This document shows, piece after piece, positions 26,303-35,166 of a stretch of DNA of 64,000 bases. Position 1 is the first letter of the stretch. Each line of letters begins with the position of its first letter. Origin of the DNA: JAWHTC01 sp032586155 (lineage in GTDB: Bacteria; Pseudomonadota; Alphaproteobacteria; Rhodobacterales; Rhodobacteraceae); contig NZ_JAWHTC010000007.1 of assembly GCF_032586155.1 (NCBI RefSeq), forward strand, positions 62,001-126,000. Direction: 5' to 3'. The notes below the pieces were generated by a model, which did not search any database, had not been told where the DNA came from, and saw only the letters and a program-made list of their open reading frames with translations. The translations under genes were made by a program, and so were the position numbers.

Positions 26303-29125
26303 TCAGCCGTCGGCGATTTTGACGTTCGTGTGCCGGGCGATCATCGACTTGCTGGGAAAGGCACCGATCTGCCGGTCGACTTCGGCCGACAAAAGCCACG
26401 ACAATGGCTTGGACATCTTGTCGAGAACTTTGCGGTCGCGCGCCACCGAGACAAGGTCGGACAGGTTTTGAACCACATCTTCGTCTTCGCCACCTACGAT
26501 CTTTTCGATGAGTGAGCCAACACCAGCGTCGTCGAGCTCGGCCATCTGGTTCACCACTTCGGCCACGAAGGCACTGCCGACCTCGTCTTTGCGCGGTTTG
26601 ATCACGCTGCCCGTCTGACGGGCGGAGAGTTCCAGCAACTCAGGGTAGTCCGCGCCTATTTCTGCAGCAAGTTCGCGGGCGAGTTGGGGGTTTTCATACA
26701 GAACGTCCGGCAGGGGCTGGGTACCGCTTTTTGCAGGATCCATGATAATCAGACCGTTCAGCCTGGACATGAGCTCGTCCTTGTTCGGGCCAGCGGAACT
26801 TCGTGACTTTCGGTTCAACCGTAAAAGGCCCGCGCTGGCGCGCATCTGATATTCGTCGTTTTCCAATTCCTTGGCGATGTTCAAGGCCCGTGCCGCGTCG
26901 CGTGAGGCCTCGGCAAACCGCCGTTCGCTTTCCAGGTTGTGAGAGCGCAACAGCAGCCGTTCCAAAAGAACACCCTCACGGCCCGAGTCTTCGCTTCCAG
27001 CGACGGCCCGATCCAGAATTTCATAGCCTTCCTGTCGACGACCGGATACCAGCAGCGCTTCGGCTTCTATCAAATGCAATTCGCTGTCGGGGTTTCGGTC
27101 GGTGCGTTCGCCAAGCAGTGCCAGCGCCGAGTCCGCGTCGCCGCGCGCCAACAACTGGCGGGCTTCTTCGGCGGTGACACGTTCCCATTCGTCCTGGGGC
27201 AGTATTTGTGTCACTTCGCTTTCCAGTCCGACACCAAGACGTCGACCCAGCCACGCCTTGCGATCATCCGGCAGATCGTCGAGCGCCGAAACCAAAAGCG
27301 GTGCGGCCTCGTCCATCCACCGCGCGCCCAGTGTTTTGTCGTCCTGTCCCAGCCAGATGCGGTGATAGATTTCTTCGGCGCGGGCATAGGGGCCCGGTTG
27401 GTCGGCAAAGTGCTTGACTGCGCGCTTGTCGATTTTACGTGCCTGCTGTGCCCGATCTTTGCGCAAGTCGGCCAGCATCAGGGCCCGCACATCCGCCCGG
27501 TGAACCAAAGCCGACGCATCCGGATCCGAGAAATCCTTTTTCACAAGGTCGACTTCGATTGCCATCTTGTCAAACAGCGTTTGCGCGTCTTCGGTTGTGA
27601 GCGACAGGCCGCAGGGTTTGGCCAGCACATGTTCGATCACCGCAGTGGTAATGCGGCGCATGACCAGGCCCGGGATGGCGAGCTTTTGGACCTGCTCATC
27701 CCCGATCTGTTCAAGAATGCGTCCGTAGAGGATCGCATCGCGTTTCTTCTCGCTCAGCTTGGCGAGGGTTTGTTTGCGTGTTTCGGGGTTGTCGAATGTC
27801 TGCACACCCACACGACCGACATAGGTCGCGGCAAGTTGCACGGTAAGAGGGTGTCCGCCTGTCACCTCGTAGATGTCGTCGACCAGCGCTTGCGGGATGT
27901 CTTCCCCCACCGCGCGGGCAAATACGCGTTCCACGTCGGACAACTCAAAGGCCTGCAGGGCAATCTGGTTTTGCGAATGGACGTCATCTTCCAACCGCCC
28001 GGCGGCGATGATCCGAAGCCGCGGCACCCGTTCGCTCAGATGGACGGCCATGCGCCACAGCTCGCTGATCACGTGCCGGCCCCGGCGCTGCGCCTGTTCG
28101 AACGTATCGATCATGACCAGGATACGCCCGCTGCCGGGCAGACCCTCGAGGACACCGGCCACCTCATCAACCACCCAGTACCAGTCTTCCGAGGTTGACG
28201 CCGAACTCTCCAACAGGGTTTTCGACGGTGCAGCGTAGGACAAACGGCGTTGCAGGTCGTTCACAAGACTGCCGGTCTTTTCCAACGGCCCCTGGAAGTC
28301 CGGAAACTGGTGCCCCAGCTGTCCCAGAAAATCGGCCAACAGGGACAATGGCTCCTCGGGGCGCAAGAGCGGGCGGTCGAGATTGAGATAAACGATGGCC
28401 TCGACATCGCCGCTCTCGACCGCGTCCAATGCGAATTTGGCTAGAACTGTGGATTTCCCGATGCCGCCGGGGCCGTAAAGGAACAGCATGTCCTGGGACT
28501 CGTCGGATATCAAGTAATCCTGCATCTGATCCAGTACCGCCCTGCGGCCCTCGAAATGCGTTCCGGCCAGCCGTTTCAGCGGCTCTAACCGCCGGGCGTT
28601 GGCCAGCGATTTGCTAACCTCGACGCTGTCAGGAAGATCGCAGCGCAGGTGCTCGGCTCGATCAAGCCAGGACAGAACTTCCAACAGTCCTGACAGGGCA
28701 GCCGGGTCCAACGACCGATAGGTTTCGGCAAGCTGTAGCGGGTCGGTCATTGCCGCGACAAAGACCGGTTGCACCGGCGTATCCGGGAGTTCGTCAAACC
28801 GGTCCAGAATGGCAAGAACCTGCGCGCGATCATCGAACCCGGCCAAAACCGTCTGGCGAAGCGAAAGCGGTAATGTCCAGGCATTGGCCGGAGACGTCAG
28901 ATGATCGGCCTCCTCCATCAACTGCCACGTTGCCTCTTCTGCTTCGGCCTGGCCGGCGTGGCGTTCCAGAACCTGGGCCAGGTCAAATAGATCGAAATGG
29001 CTGAGAACGCTCGCCATTTGCAGGATCTCGGAATGTTCCTGCCGGGGTTGGCTTTTTTTCCTGATCTGGGCCAGATCGGAGCGTAGCGTTCCACCGTCGC
29101 GTTTTTTCCCGCCGTCGAATTTCAT
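26303..29125 (-). CDS. STAND/NACHT-like P-loop ATPase with TPR-like C-terminus
   Basis: The 940-residue protein has an N-terminal helical region (~1-195, unrecognised) and a nucleotide-binding domain with Walker A GPGGIGKST (~217-225, Lys224) and Walker B LVMIDTFEQ (Asp340). A winged-helix-like stretch follows to about 570, then degenerate TPR-like helical repeats from ~640 (ARQLLARGDADSALALLGER). STAND ATPases sense a signal and oligomerise on ATP binding to activate effectors. Here the neighbours are proteases, so it is the likely switch of the system. ATG overlaps the stop of the upstream EAD1 gene by four bases. What the C-terminal repeats recognise is unknown. Confidence 0.85.
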   Translation of the reverse strand: MKFDGGKKRDGGTLRSDLAQIRKKSQPRQEHSEILQMASVLSHFDLFDLAQVLERHAGQAEAEEATWQLMEEADHLTSPANAWTLPLSLRQTVLAGFDDRAQVLAILDRFDELPDTPVQPVFVAAMTDPLQLAETYRSLDPAALSGLLEVLSWLDRAEHLRCDLPDSVEVSKSLANARRLEPLKRLAGTHFEGRRAVLDQMQDYLISDESQDMLFLYGPGGIGKSTVLAKFALDAVESGDVEAIVYLNLDRPLLRPEEPLSLLADFLGQLGHQFPDFQGPLEKTGSLVNDLQRRLSYAAPSKTLLESSASTSEDWYWVVDEVAGVLEGLPGSGRILVMIDTFEQAQRRGRHVISELWRMAVHLSERVPRLRIIAAGRLEDDVHSQNQIALQAFELSDVERVFARAVGEDIPQALVDDIYEVTGGHPLTVQLAATYVGRVGVQTFDNPETRKQTLAKLSEKKRDAILYGRILEQIGDEQVQKLAIPGLVMRRITTAVIEHVLAKPCGLSLTTEDAQTLFDKMAIEVDLVKKDFSDPDASALVHRADVRALMLADLRKDRAQQARKIDKRAVKHFADQPGPYARAEEIYHRIWLGQDDKTLGARWMDEAAPLLVSALDDLPDDRKAWLGRRLGVGLESEVTQILPQDEWERVTAEEARQLLARGDADSALALLGERTDRNPDSELHLIEAEALLVSGRRQEGYEILDRAVAGSEDSGREGVLLERLLLRSHNLESERRFAEASRDAARALNIAKELENDEYQMRASAGLLRLNRKSRSSAGPNKDELMSRLNGLIIMDPAKSGTQPLPDVLYENPQLARELAAEIGADYPELLELSARQTGSVIKPRKDEVGSAFVAEVVNQMAELDDAGVGSLIEKIVGGEDEDVVQNLSDLVSVARDRKVLDKMSKPLSWLLSAEVDRQIGAFPSKSMIARHTNVKIADG

Positions 29126-30168
29126 GGCCGCATCTCCGACACCAACAGGCCGAGTTGGTCGGCAACAGCTTCCATGTTTTTGCGCGATGGTGCCTGCGGA
29201 TCGAAATCCGCCAAGACTTCGTTGACCATCTCATCGACCGAATGGAAATCGCCGGGCAGGGTGCCAAACCTGTCATGCGCTTCGGTCAGGAAGTCTTTGA
29301 CTTCGCTTCGACCGATGGGCTGTAGCGAGATGTCGATGCCGAAGGGCGGGGTCAAGCCGCTGATTTCCCGAGAGAACCCAAGAACGAACAGCCGCACATT
29401 GTCCAGCGTGCCGCGCGACAGGTGGTGGGCCAAACCCGATATCATTTCCCGCGTGACCGGCGGGACGGTCTCGCGCTGAGCATTGTCGAAGACGATCCAC
29501 CAGGTTTCGGGCGAATTGAGCCACTGTCCGCTGAGCCACTGAATCAACCAGGCGGCCAGCTGTTCCTGCGTCGGGTTGTCATGGCGTTGCGGCATGGTGG
29601 TCAGGCCCATCTGGGCCGCCAGGGAATGCGCCACGCCAAGCGGGCTGTGATCGCCCGGTTCAGAAAAGTCGACCACCAGGCGTTTTATCGCCTTGTCGCG
29701 TGCGACATGGTTGATCAGCCGCCAGGCGTAGCTGGTTCCGCAAAGCGATGCCCCGCGCAGCACCAACGTACGCGGTCCGGCCGGTTCGCACATGTCACCG
29801 ACCGTCATGCGCAGTGTAGAGCGGTTGGCAAAGGCAACCCCATCGGTTGTCAGGTGATTATGCGCAGGGACACCCGGTTCTGGATCCAGCATTGCCAGAA
29901 TGGGGCCGAACACGGCGCGCAGGGCCGCGTTGGCGGCCTGTGCCGCATCGTTCAGCGCGGCAAGCATCAACTCTTTGATCCAGCCTTTCTGACGCGCGAC
30001 AGCGACGGTTTGCAGAATGCGCTGTTCGCGCGTGCGGGTTGGCGGTGAGATGTCGTCGGGGTTCTGGTCAAGGTCGATCAACAGCAGATTGGTGAAATCG
30101 GTGATATCGGGGTAGGCCGCCTTGAATTGTTCGGCGATCTCGCGCAGCTGGGTTCCTGAAACGCTCAT
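29122..30168 (-). CDS. EAD1-like domain fused to a degenerate P-loop ATPase
   Basis: The 348-residue protein starts with a ~95-residue helical domain (LREIAEQFKAAYPDITDF ... KGWIKELMLAALNDAA) that resembles effector-associated domain 1 (EAD1), the death-domain-like adaptor of bacterial conflict systems. The remainder resembles a STAND-like ATPase core: LVLRGASLCGTSYAW where Walker A would be, with Thr in place of the key Lys, and WWIVFDNAQ as Walker B. It is probably unable to hydrolyse ATP and may act as an adaptor. It overlaps both neighbours by four bases (ATGA), so the three are translationally coupled. The EAD1 assignment is by pattern, not by profile search. Confidence 0.72.
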   Translation of the reverse strand: MSVSGTQLREIAEQFKAAYPDITDFTNLLLIDLDQNPDDISPPTRTREQRILQTVAVARQKGWIKELMLAALNDAAQAANAALRAVFGPILAMLDPEPGVPAHNHLTTDGVAFANRSTLRMTVGDMCEPAGPRTLVLRGASLCGTSYAWRLINHVARDKAIKRLVVDFSEPGDHSPLGVAHSLAAQMGLTTMPQRHDNPTQEQLAAWLIQWLSGQWLNSPETWWIVFDNAQRETVPPVTREMISGLAHHLSRGTLDNVRLFVLGFSREISGLTPPFGIDISLQPIGRSEVKDFLTEAHDRFGTLPGDFHSVDEMVNEVLADFDPQAPSRKNMEAVADQLGLLVSEMRP

Positions 30169-31283
30169 GCCGGCAACTCCGCCATTTTACCGGCAGCTTG
30201 GATGTCATCCAGAATGAGGCTGACCGGGACGCCTTGGTTGTATTCGGCCAAGTGGCTGAAGTTCGGGTCGCCGGCGTGATGCAGTGCGATCAGTTTACCG
30301 CGCCCGTCGGTGACCGGAGAACCGGAGGAGCCCTTTTTTGTGTTGGCCGAGTAGCGCACCCGCCTGTTTTCACCGCCAAGGCTGAGAACGCCACCAAAGG
30401 CGAGATGGCGCGGTGCGCCTGCCGGGTGCTGGGTGATCGTGATGTGATTGCCAACCTTGGCGGCGGGGCCGGTATCCTGCAAGCGCTGGAAGCCACGTGC
30501 GGCCTGCGCCGGTAGGGTGGGGCAGGGGCGGTCGTCAACCGGTTCGGCCAGTCGCACCAGCGCATAGTCAAGCTCGTCTGCTGCCGGAACGTCATCCGGA
30601 TTGTGTGACGTGTCGGCCGCGCCATGCGGACGGCTGTGAATATGCCAGGCCTCTGCCAGTTCCACCGTCCATCCGTTTTGAACGACTGCGTTTGCATCGG
30701 TGAAGAAGTCGAACCGCACGTCTGCACCGTGCGGGTCGAGGTTGAACAGCGGTTTTACCACATGGTGATTGGTCAGCACGATATCGGGCGCAACAAGAAA
30801 GCAGGTGCCCTGATGCATGCCGCCGATCTCGAGCGCGCCCGTGCGGGCCCCGAGTTCACTGAGACGTTTGAGCAGGATTTCGGCGCCGACGGATGGATCA
30901 CTCGGATTGACCAGTCTTTGCAACGCGTCATGCGCCGCGCTGTCGGCGTGATCGGCGGTTTGTTCGTGTTCGGGGGAAACCGCGGCGGCGGGGCGTGCCG
31001 TTTTTGATGGTCGCGCAATCGCAAGATCCTGAGCCAACGCAGCCAGCAACGGGTTGTCGGGAATTTCCTCATGCGCGACGCGAACCAGCTCGTGTGCCCA
31101 GCCCTGGGCGACGGATTTTTGCATGATCGTCGCGTATTCAGACCGCCGGGTCGAGACCGGCGTCAAATCGGCGTAATTGCGTTCGCAAAAGATGCTCAGC
31201 GTGATTTTCAAATCGTCACGATCTGGGTATGCGTCCAGCAACGCATTGAATAGGTTTCTTTTTTGTTCGGACGTCAGCGTCAT
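30165..31283 (-). CDS. EAD1-trypsin-like serine protease
   Basis: The 372-residue protein has an N-terminal EAD1 domain (~1-90: LTSEQKRNLFNALLDAYP ... GWAHELVRVAHEEIPDNPLL), an Ala/charged linker and a C-terminal S1/V8-like protease. The triad is His174 (LTNHHVV), Asp239 (DYALVRL) and Ser320 (KGSSGSPV). EAD1 domains pair with another EAD1 to recruit an effector, and the next gene carries such a domain. No signal peptide, so a cytosolic effector protease is likely. First gene of the leftward operon, about 80 bases after a predicted promoter; ATG at 31283. Confidence 0.87.
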   Translation of the reverse strand: MTLTSEQKRNLFNALLDAYPDRDDLKITLSIFCERNYADLTPVSTRRSEYATIMQKSVAQGWAHELVRVAHEEIPDNPLLAALAQDLAIARPSKTARPAAAVSPEHEQTADHADSAAHDALQRLVNPSDPSVGAEILLKRLSELGARTGALEIGGMHQGTCFLVAPDIVLTNHHVVKPLFNLDPHGADVRFDFFTDANAVVQNGWTVELAEAWHIHSRPHGAADTSHNPDDVPAADELDYALVRLAEPVDDRPCPTLPAQAARGFQRLQDTGPAAKVGNHITITQHPAGAPRHLAFGGVLSLGGENRRVRYSANTKKGSSGSPVTDGRGKLIALHHAGDPNFSHLAEYNQGVPVSLILDDIQAAGKMAELPA

Positions 31284-31369
31284 GTCAGTCGGCTTTCGCG
31301 AATGGTCAACTGTGTTGCAGCCAACCGGGCAGACCCTCTGCTATTAACAACTCAAAAGAATTCGTGTAC

Positions 31370-31397
31370 ATTATAGGGAGAAATTTTGATCGCACAA
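31370..31397 (-). promoter_or_regulatory. Predicted sigma70-type promoter for the leftward EAD1/STAND/caspase set
   Basis: On the minus strand a perfect TATAAT (31375-31370) lies 16 bases after TTGTGC (31397-31392). The start of transcription would be near 31363, leaving an ~80-base leader to the ATG at 31283. It is in the AT-rich spacer 31284-31469 between the two divergent gene groups. A rightward promoter for the SGNH gene must also lie here but no clear boxes stand out. Confidence 0.55.
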
Positions 31398-31469
31398 TCA
31401 TCGCAATAGTTGTGCCTGCTTTTTAGGTCGTGCCGGCATTGTCCGGACAATTTCTTTCGGAGGTTCACC

Positions 31470-32147
31470 ATGACAGACACCCCAAAACCGATCACGGAAT
31501 CCGAACTGCGCAGCTGGTTGATGGACCCCGACGTGCCGGATGAGCAGATCGCGCCCTACCTGATGACTGCAACCCGTGAAGGTCGGGGCTTTGAGCCCGT
31601 TGTGGTGCCAAATCCGGCGCTTGTGACCCCGTCGGCCGAAGAGGCGGCGGTGCTGATGTCCAGCGTCAACCGGATTGCCCGCTGGCGTCGCAGGCAGGCC
31701 TACAAGAAGAAAATCCGCACCTGGACCGGGCCCAAGCTGGTTTCCGAGGGTGACAGCTGGTTCCAGTATCCGATCCTGCTGAAGGACGTGATCGACCAGC
31801 TTGATCACGGCTATGCCATCCGCAGCCTCGGGGCGGCGGGGGATCTGATCTCCGACATGGTGGCGCAGGACGAACTGATTGCGACCATTGCCGCCGAGCG
31901 ACCCGATGCCGTCTTGCTGTCGGGCGGCGGCAACGATCTTTTGGGAGAGGGCCGGCTTGCGCGGGCGCTGCATCCGTTCGACCCGGACCGCGAGGTCGCC
32001 GACTACATGACCCCGGCCTTCGAGACCATGCTGAACGAAGTGATCGGGCTCTATCGCGACATTCTGCGGCGGGTGGTGCGGACCTTTCCGGGGCTGCCGG
32101 TCTTTCTTCACGGTTACGACCATGCGATCCCGGAGCGGGGCAAATGA
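31470..32147 (+). pseudogene. SGNH/GDSL hydrolase-like protein, N-terminal half, ended by in-frame TGA
   Basis: The 225-residue reading frame has an N-terminal ~75-residue helical region and then the SGNH hydrolase core: SEGDSWFQYP (block I Ser), a glycine in SLGAAGD (block II), and LLSGGGNDLLGEG (block III Asn). It stops at TGA 32145-32147, before the catalytic Asp-His block. The same frame continues without any shift into the next entry. The sequence around the stop (GKxLGRPMERLGI) fits a Trp codon, TGG, changed to TGA. ATG 31470 follows CGGAGG at 31458-31463. As it stands, the product would lack its catalytic His. It may be a nonsense mutant or a sequencing error. Confidence 0.8.
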
Positions 32148-32159
32148 CTGGGGCGGCCG

Positions 32160-32891
32160 ATGGAGCGGCTGGGCATTGTCGATGACCCGCTGCGTCAGCA
32201 GCTTGTCGCCCATATCGTCGATCGGTTCTACTCCGCCCTGGCCGAAATCCTGCGCGCGCCTTCGATGCGTGGACAGATCGAACTGGTCGATTGCCGCGGG
32301 TTAATCCGGGGCGAATGGTATGACGAGCTGCACCCGCGCAACAGCGGCTATGCCCGTGTCGCGCAGAAATTCGATCAGCACATTACCGCCCGGATCTCGG
32401 CCGAAGGGCTGGAATCGATGTCCGGGCCCGAGGCGAATGAGGGGATGACCCGGGCGGCATCCGCGGCAACCGAGCTTGCCGCAACGCTCCATGATGATGA
32501 CCTGCTATCGGAACTGGGACGCCGGGCGACTTTGGCCAGTGTCGATCCTTCGGGTGTCGTTCCGGTTGATGCAGAGTTCCGCGGTGCCGCGCTGGAAGGC
32601 ATGACGGACATTTTCCTTGATACCGGAAAGGCGATCTTCAAGCGCGTCAACCGGCAGCTGCACGGCGTGATGTGCGGTGACGATGAGGACAACGCAGCCG
32701 ACCGGGAAAAGCTGAAATCCGTTCTGGGGCTGGACGACACCGCCATCGCGGGTGTTCTGGTACAGATCCTCGTCGGCAGTTTTGGCCTGCTGCCAGCAGT
32801 CGCCACGGTGGTGGCGGCACTGTTGATCAAGCATGTTCTCAAGCCGTCACTGGAAGAAGTCTGCGATATCTGGGGGGGAATGCTGGACTGA
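32160..32891 (+). pseudogene. SGNH hydrolase C-terminal half with catalytic DxxH and hydrophobic tail module
   Basis: Same reading frame as the preceding entry, re-opening after the TGA. It carries the missing SGNH block V, DELHPRNSGYARVAQ, with the catalytic Asp and His. The second half holds a charged segment and a C-terminal hydrophobic helix pair (AGVLVQILVGSFGLLPA, VATVVAALLIKHVL) before LKPSLEEVCDIW. The tail may insert into or bind a membrane. The ATG at 32160 is only the first Met after the stop and has no evident ribosome site, so independent translation is doubtful. Together the two halves would make a protein of 473 residues. Confidence 0.7.
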
Positions 32892-32970
32892 AGCGGCGTG
32901 GTCGAGCAGGGAAACTGAATGCCCCGCTGCGTAACTGATCTAAGTGTTTAATTTATGAGGAGGGATTAGG

Positions 32971-34884
32971 ATGCCAATTCTGGATCTGTTGAAGGACCGC
33001 TCGGAGAATTTCGACCGAGCATTGACCAAGGCGCATGAACGCATGTCGGCGCAGACCAGCAGCGGAGGTGGGCTGGAGTCGGCCGGAGCCGCGGGCAGTA
33101 GTGTTGATGCTGCTGCCGAAGCCATACGCATGGGTACGGCCAACGAATTGCCCGCTGGCAGCGCGGTGGAGATGCACGGCGCACTTGAGGCTATCATTCT
33201 TGAGGATTTGCGACCCGCTTATTTCATTGAGAATGATGAAATCGTCATTCACGGCGATTTCGACAGGATTGATCTGGTCACGGCCAACAAGGCGATGCTG
33301 GAAGGTGTCAGCCGCAATATCGGTCGTGTCGACCTTCTGAACCATGCGACGATGGAATATGTCGGGACCGGGTGGCAGGTATCCGAGGATGTGGTGGTCA
33401 CCAACCGTCACGTGGCGCAGGTGTTTTCGCGCCCGCGCTGGCAGGGTGGATGGGATTTCGCCGATGGTGCCTTTGGCCGCCCGCTCAGAGTGGAAATCGA
33501 CTTTATGCGCCAGAACGAGCAGGCCAGTGGGGTGTCACGCGTGGCCCGGGTGCAGGACGTGCTGTTCGTGGCGCCACAGGGCGGGCCGGACATGGCGTTC
33601 CTGCGGGTCGAGCGCAATCCCGATGTCACCCCGGTGGAGCTTAAACCGGGCAAGATCGAGCCGGGCCAGGCGGTTGCGACCGTGGGGTACCCGGCATGGG
33701 ACGGGCGGCGCAACGATGCCGACCTGATGGACGACATCTTTGGTGGTATCTACGGCGTCAAGCGGTTCAGCCCCGGCCTGATCCACGGAACCGATGACGA
33801 GGGGATCGTCATCCTGGGCGACTATAGCTCGCTGGGCGGCAATTCGGGGTCGGCGGTGCTTGACCTGGAAAGCGGCGAAGCGGTCGGGCTGCATTTCGCC
33901 GGGGTTTTCAAGGACACCAACTATGCGGTTGCCGCCGACATTGTGGCGGCCGCGTTGCGTGACGTTTCTGCACCGGTGGTGCCGACGGATGGGGCCGGCG
34001 CCGTGCCGCCCGCAACCGCCGCCGCCGAGTTCACCGGTCGTAACGGTTATGACCCGGATTTCCTGGGCTCGGACGAGTTTAGTGTGGCCTTGCCGGATCT
34101 GGGCGAGCGCGCGGATGATCTTGCTCCGGTCATCGACAATCCGGCCGGGATCCTGCGCTATACGCATTTCTCGGTGCTGCAATCGAAGTCGCGTCGCCTG
34201 CCGATGTTGACGGCGGTGAATATCGACGGCGCAAAAGCCTTTCGTTTGAAGCGGCGAGGGAGCTGGCGGTTGGACGGTCGGCTGCAAGGTGAGCACCAGA
34301 TCGGCAATGAGCTTTATCGCCACAATCCGCTGGATCGTGGTCACATGGTGCGGCGCAAGGATCCGGGCTGGGGGAACAGCAAAGAGGAGGCCCAGAAGGC
34401 CGAGGTTGACACGTTCCACTACACCAACTGCGCGCCGCAGCACAAAGACCTCAATCAGAGAGACTGGGTTGGGCTGGAAGACTACATTCTGGAAGCGGCG
34501 GAAACCCGGGACTTCAAAGTGTCGGTGATGACCGGTCCAGTGTTCGATGAAAACGACCGAACGCTGATCTCGCAGCCCGGGGGCGACGATGTGCCCATTC
34601 CGAAAAGCTTCTGGAAGATCGCGGTCATGATCAACGACGGCACCGGAAAACTGAGCGCGACAGGGTATCTGCTGACCCAGGGCGAGATGATCCGGGACAT
34701 AACCGAGGCGGCCTTTGTCCTGGGCAAATACAAGACCTACCAGGTCAGCATTCGCCGCCTGGAAGAGTTGTCCGGGTTCAACTGGGGAGACCTGCGGAGC
34801 TTCGATCCACTGGGAGAGAGTACGGAATCGGCATTTGGCGGAGATGTTCGCCCGCTGTCGGGTCCGGAGAGCCTGACACTCTGA
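32971..34884 (+). CDS. Fusion of trypsin-like protease and DNA/RNA non-specific endonuclease
   Basis: The 637-residue protein joins a protease (~100-335) to a NUC1-type nuclease (~400-610). Protease triad: His147 (VTNRHV), Asp207 (PDMAFLRV), Ser292 (GGNSGSAV). The nuclease has the signature DRGHMVRR with His458, then YTNCAPQHKDLNQRDW and LEDYILEA, which hold the Mg-binding Asn and conserved Trp/Glu. The N-terminal ~100 residues are Ala/Ser-rich and unrecognised. No signal peptide. The protease half shares GVKRFSPG and VGLHFAG with the protease at 24978. A fused protease could release or activate the nuclease. ATG 32971 has a strong GAGGAGGGA upstream. Ends just before the IS3 remnant. Confidence 0.9.
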   Translation: MPILDLLKDRSENFDRALTKAHERMSAQTSSGGGLESAGAAGSSVDAAAEAIRMGTANELPAGSAVEMHGALEAIILEDLRPAYFIENDEIVIHGDFDRIDLVTANKAMLEGVSRNIGRVDLLNHATMEYVGTGWQVSEDVVVTNRHVAQVFSRPRWQGGWDFADGAFGRPLRVEIDFMRQNEQASGVSRVARVQDVLFVAPQGGPDMAFLRVERNPDVTPVELKPGKIEPGQAVATVGYPAWDGRRNDADLMDDIFGGIYGVKRFSPGLIHGTDDEGIVILGDYSSLGGNSGSAVLDLESGEAVGLHFAGVFKDTNYAVAADIVAAALRDVSAPVVPTDGAGAVPPATAAAEFTGRNGYDPDFLGSDEFSVALPDLGERADDLAPVIDNPAGILRYTHFSVLQSKSRRLPMLTAVNIDGAKAFRLKRRGSWRLDGRLQGEHQIGNELYRHNPLDRGHMVRRKDPGWGNSKEEAQKAEVDTFHYTNCAPQHKDLNQRDWVGLEDYILEAAETRDFKVSVMTGPVFDENDRTLISQPGGDDVPIPKSFWKIAVMINDGTGKLSATGYLLTQGEMIRDITEAAFVLGKYKTYQVSIRRLEELSGFNWGDLRSFDPLGESTESAFGGDVRPLSGPESLTL

Positions 34885-34898
34885 ATTGAGCCTCCCCA

Positions 34899-35166
34899 TC
34901 TGAACTGGTCCACCGCTATGTTTAGGAAACGGAGGACCGAGAATGGCGAACAAGCGACCGAAGCCGGAAGAGATAGTATCGAAGTTACGGCAAGTTGAGG
35001 TGTTGATGGGGCAAGGTATGTCCCGTCTGGATGCGATCAGACAGATCGGAGTTGTTGAACAAACCTATTACCGCTGGCGCAAGCAATATGGTGGAATGGG
35101 CGTAGATCAATTGAAGGAACTGAAGCGGCTCCAGAAGGAGAATGAACAACTGAGGAGGGCAGTCTC
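34899..35166 (+). mobile_element. IS3-family insertion sequence remnant (left end and orfA start)
   Basis: A left end resembling IS3/IS407-type inverted repeats (TGAACTGGTCCACCGC from 34901) precedes the start of an orfA-type transposase gene. After about base 35166 the sequence turns into unrelated DNA that reads in another gene on the minus strand. orfB, the right end and any target duplication are missing, so it is a dead fragment. Exact ends cannot be fixed from one copy. Confidence 0.7.

Noticed and set aside
26939..28198. A 419-codon plus-strand frame opposite the STAND ATPase gene
   Set aside because: Lies wholly antisense to the Walker motifs and repeats; no family resemblance.
32145..32147. 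TGA as a selenocysteine codon in the SGNH gene
   Set aside because: The position fits Trp in the SGNH family, the catalytic residues of SGNH are Ser, Asn, His, and no obvious SECIS-like hairpin follows; nonsense mutation or error is simpler.
31470..32891. A programmed frameshift joining the two SGNH halves
   Set aside because: Both halves are in the same frame, so a shift is not needed; only the stop codon separates them.
33535..34953. A 472-codon minus-strand frame opposite the protease-nuclease gene
   Set aside because: Antisense of conserved catalytic motifs; reads through into the IS remnant.
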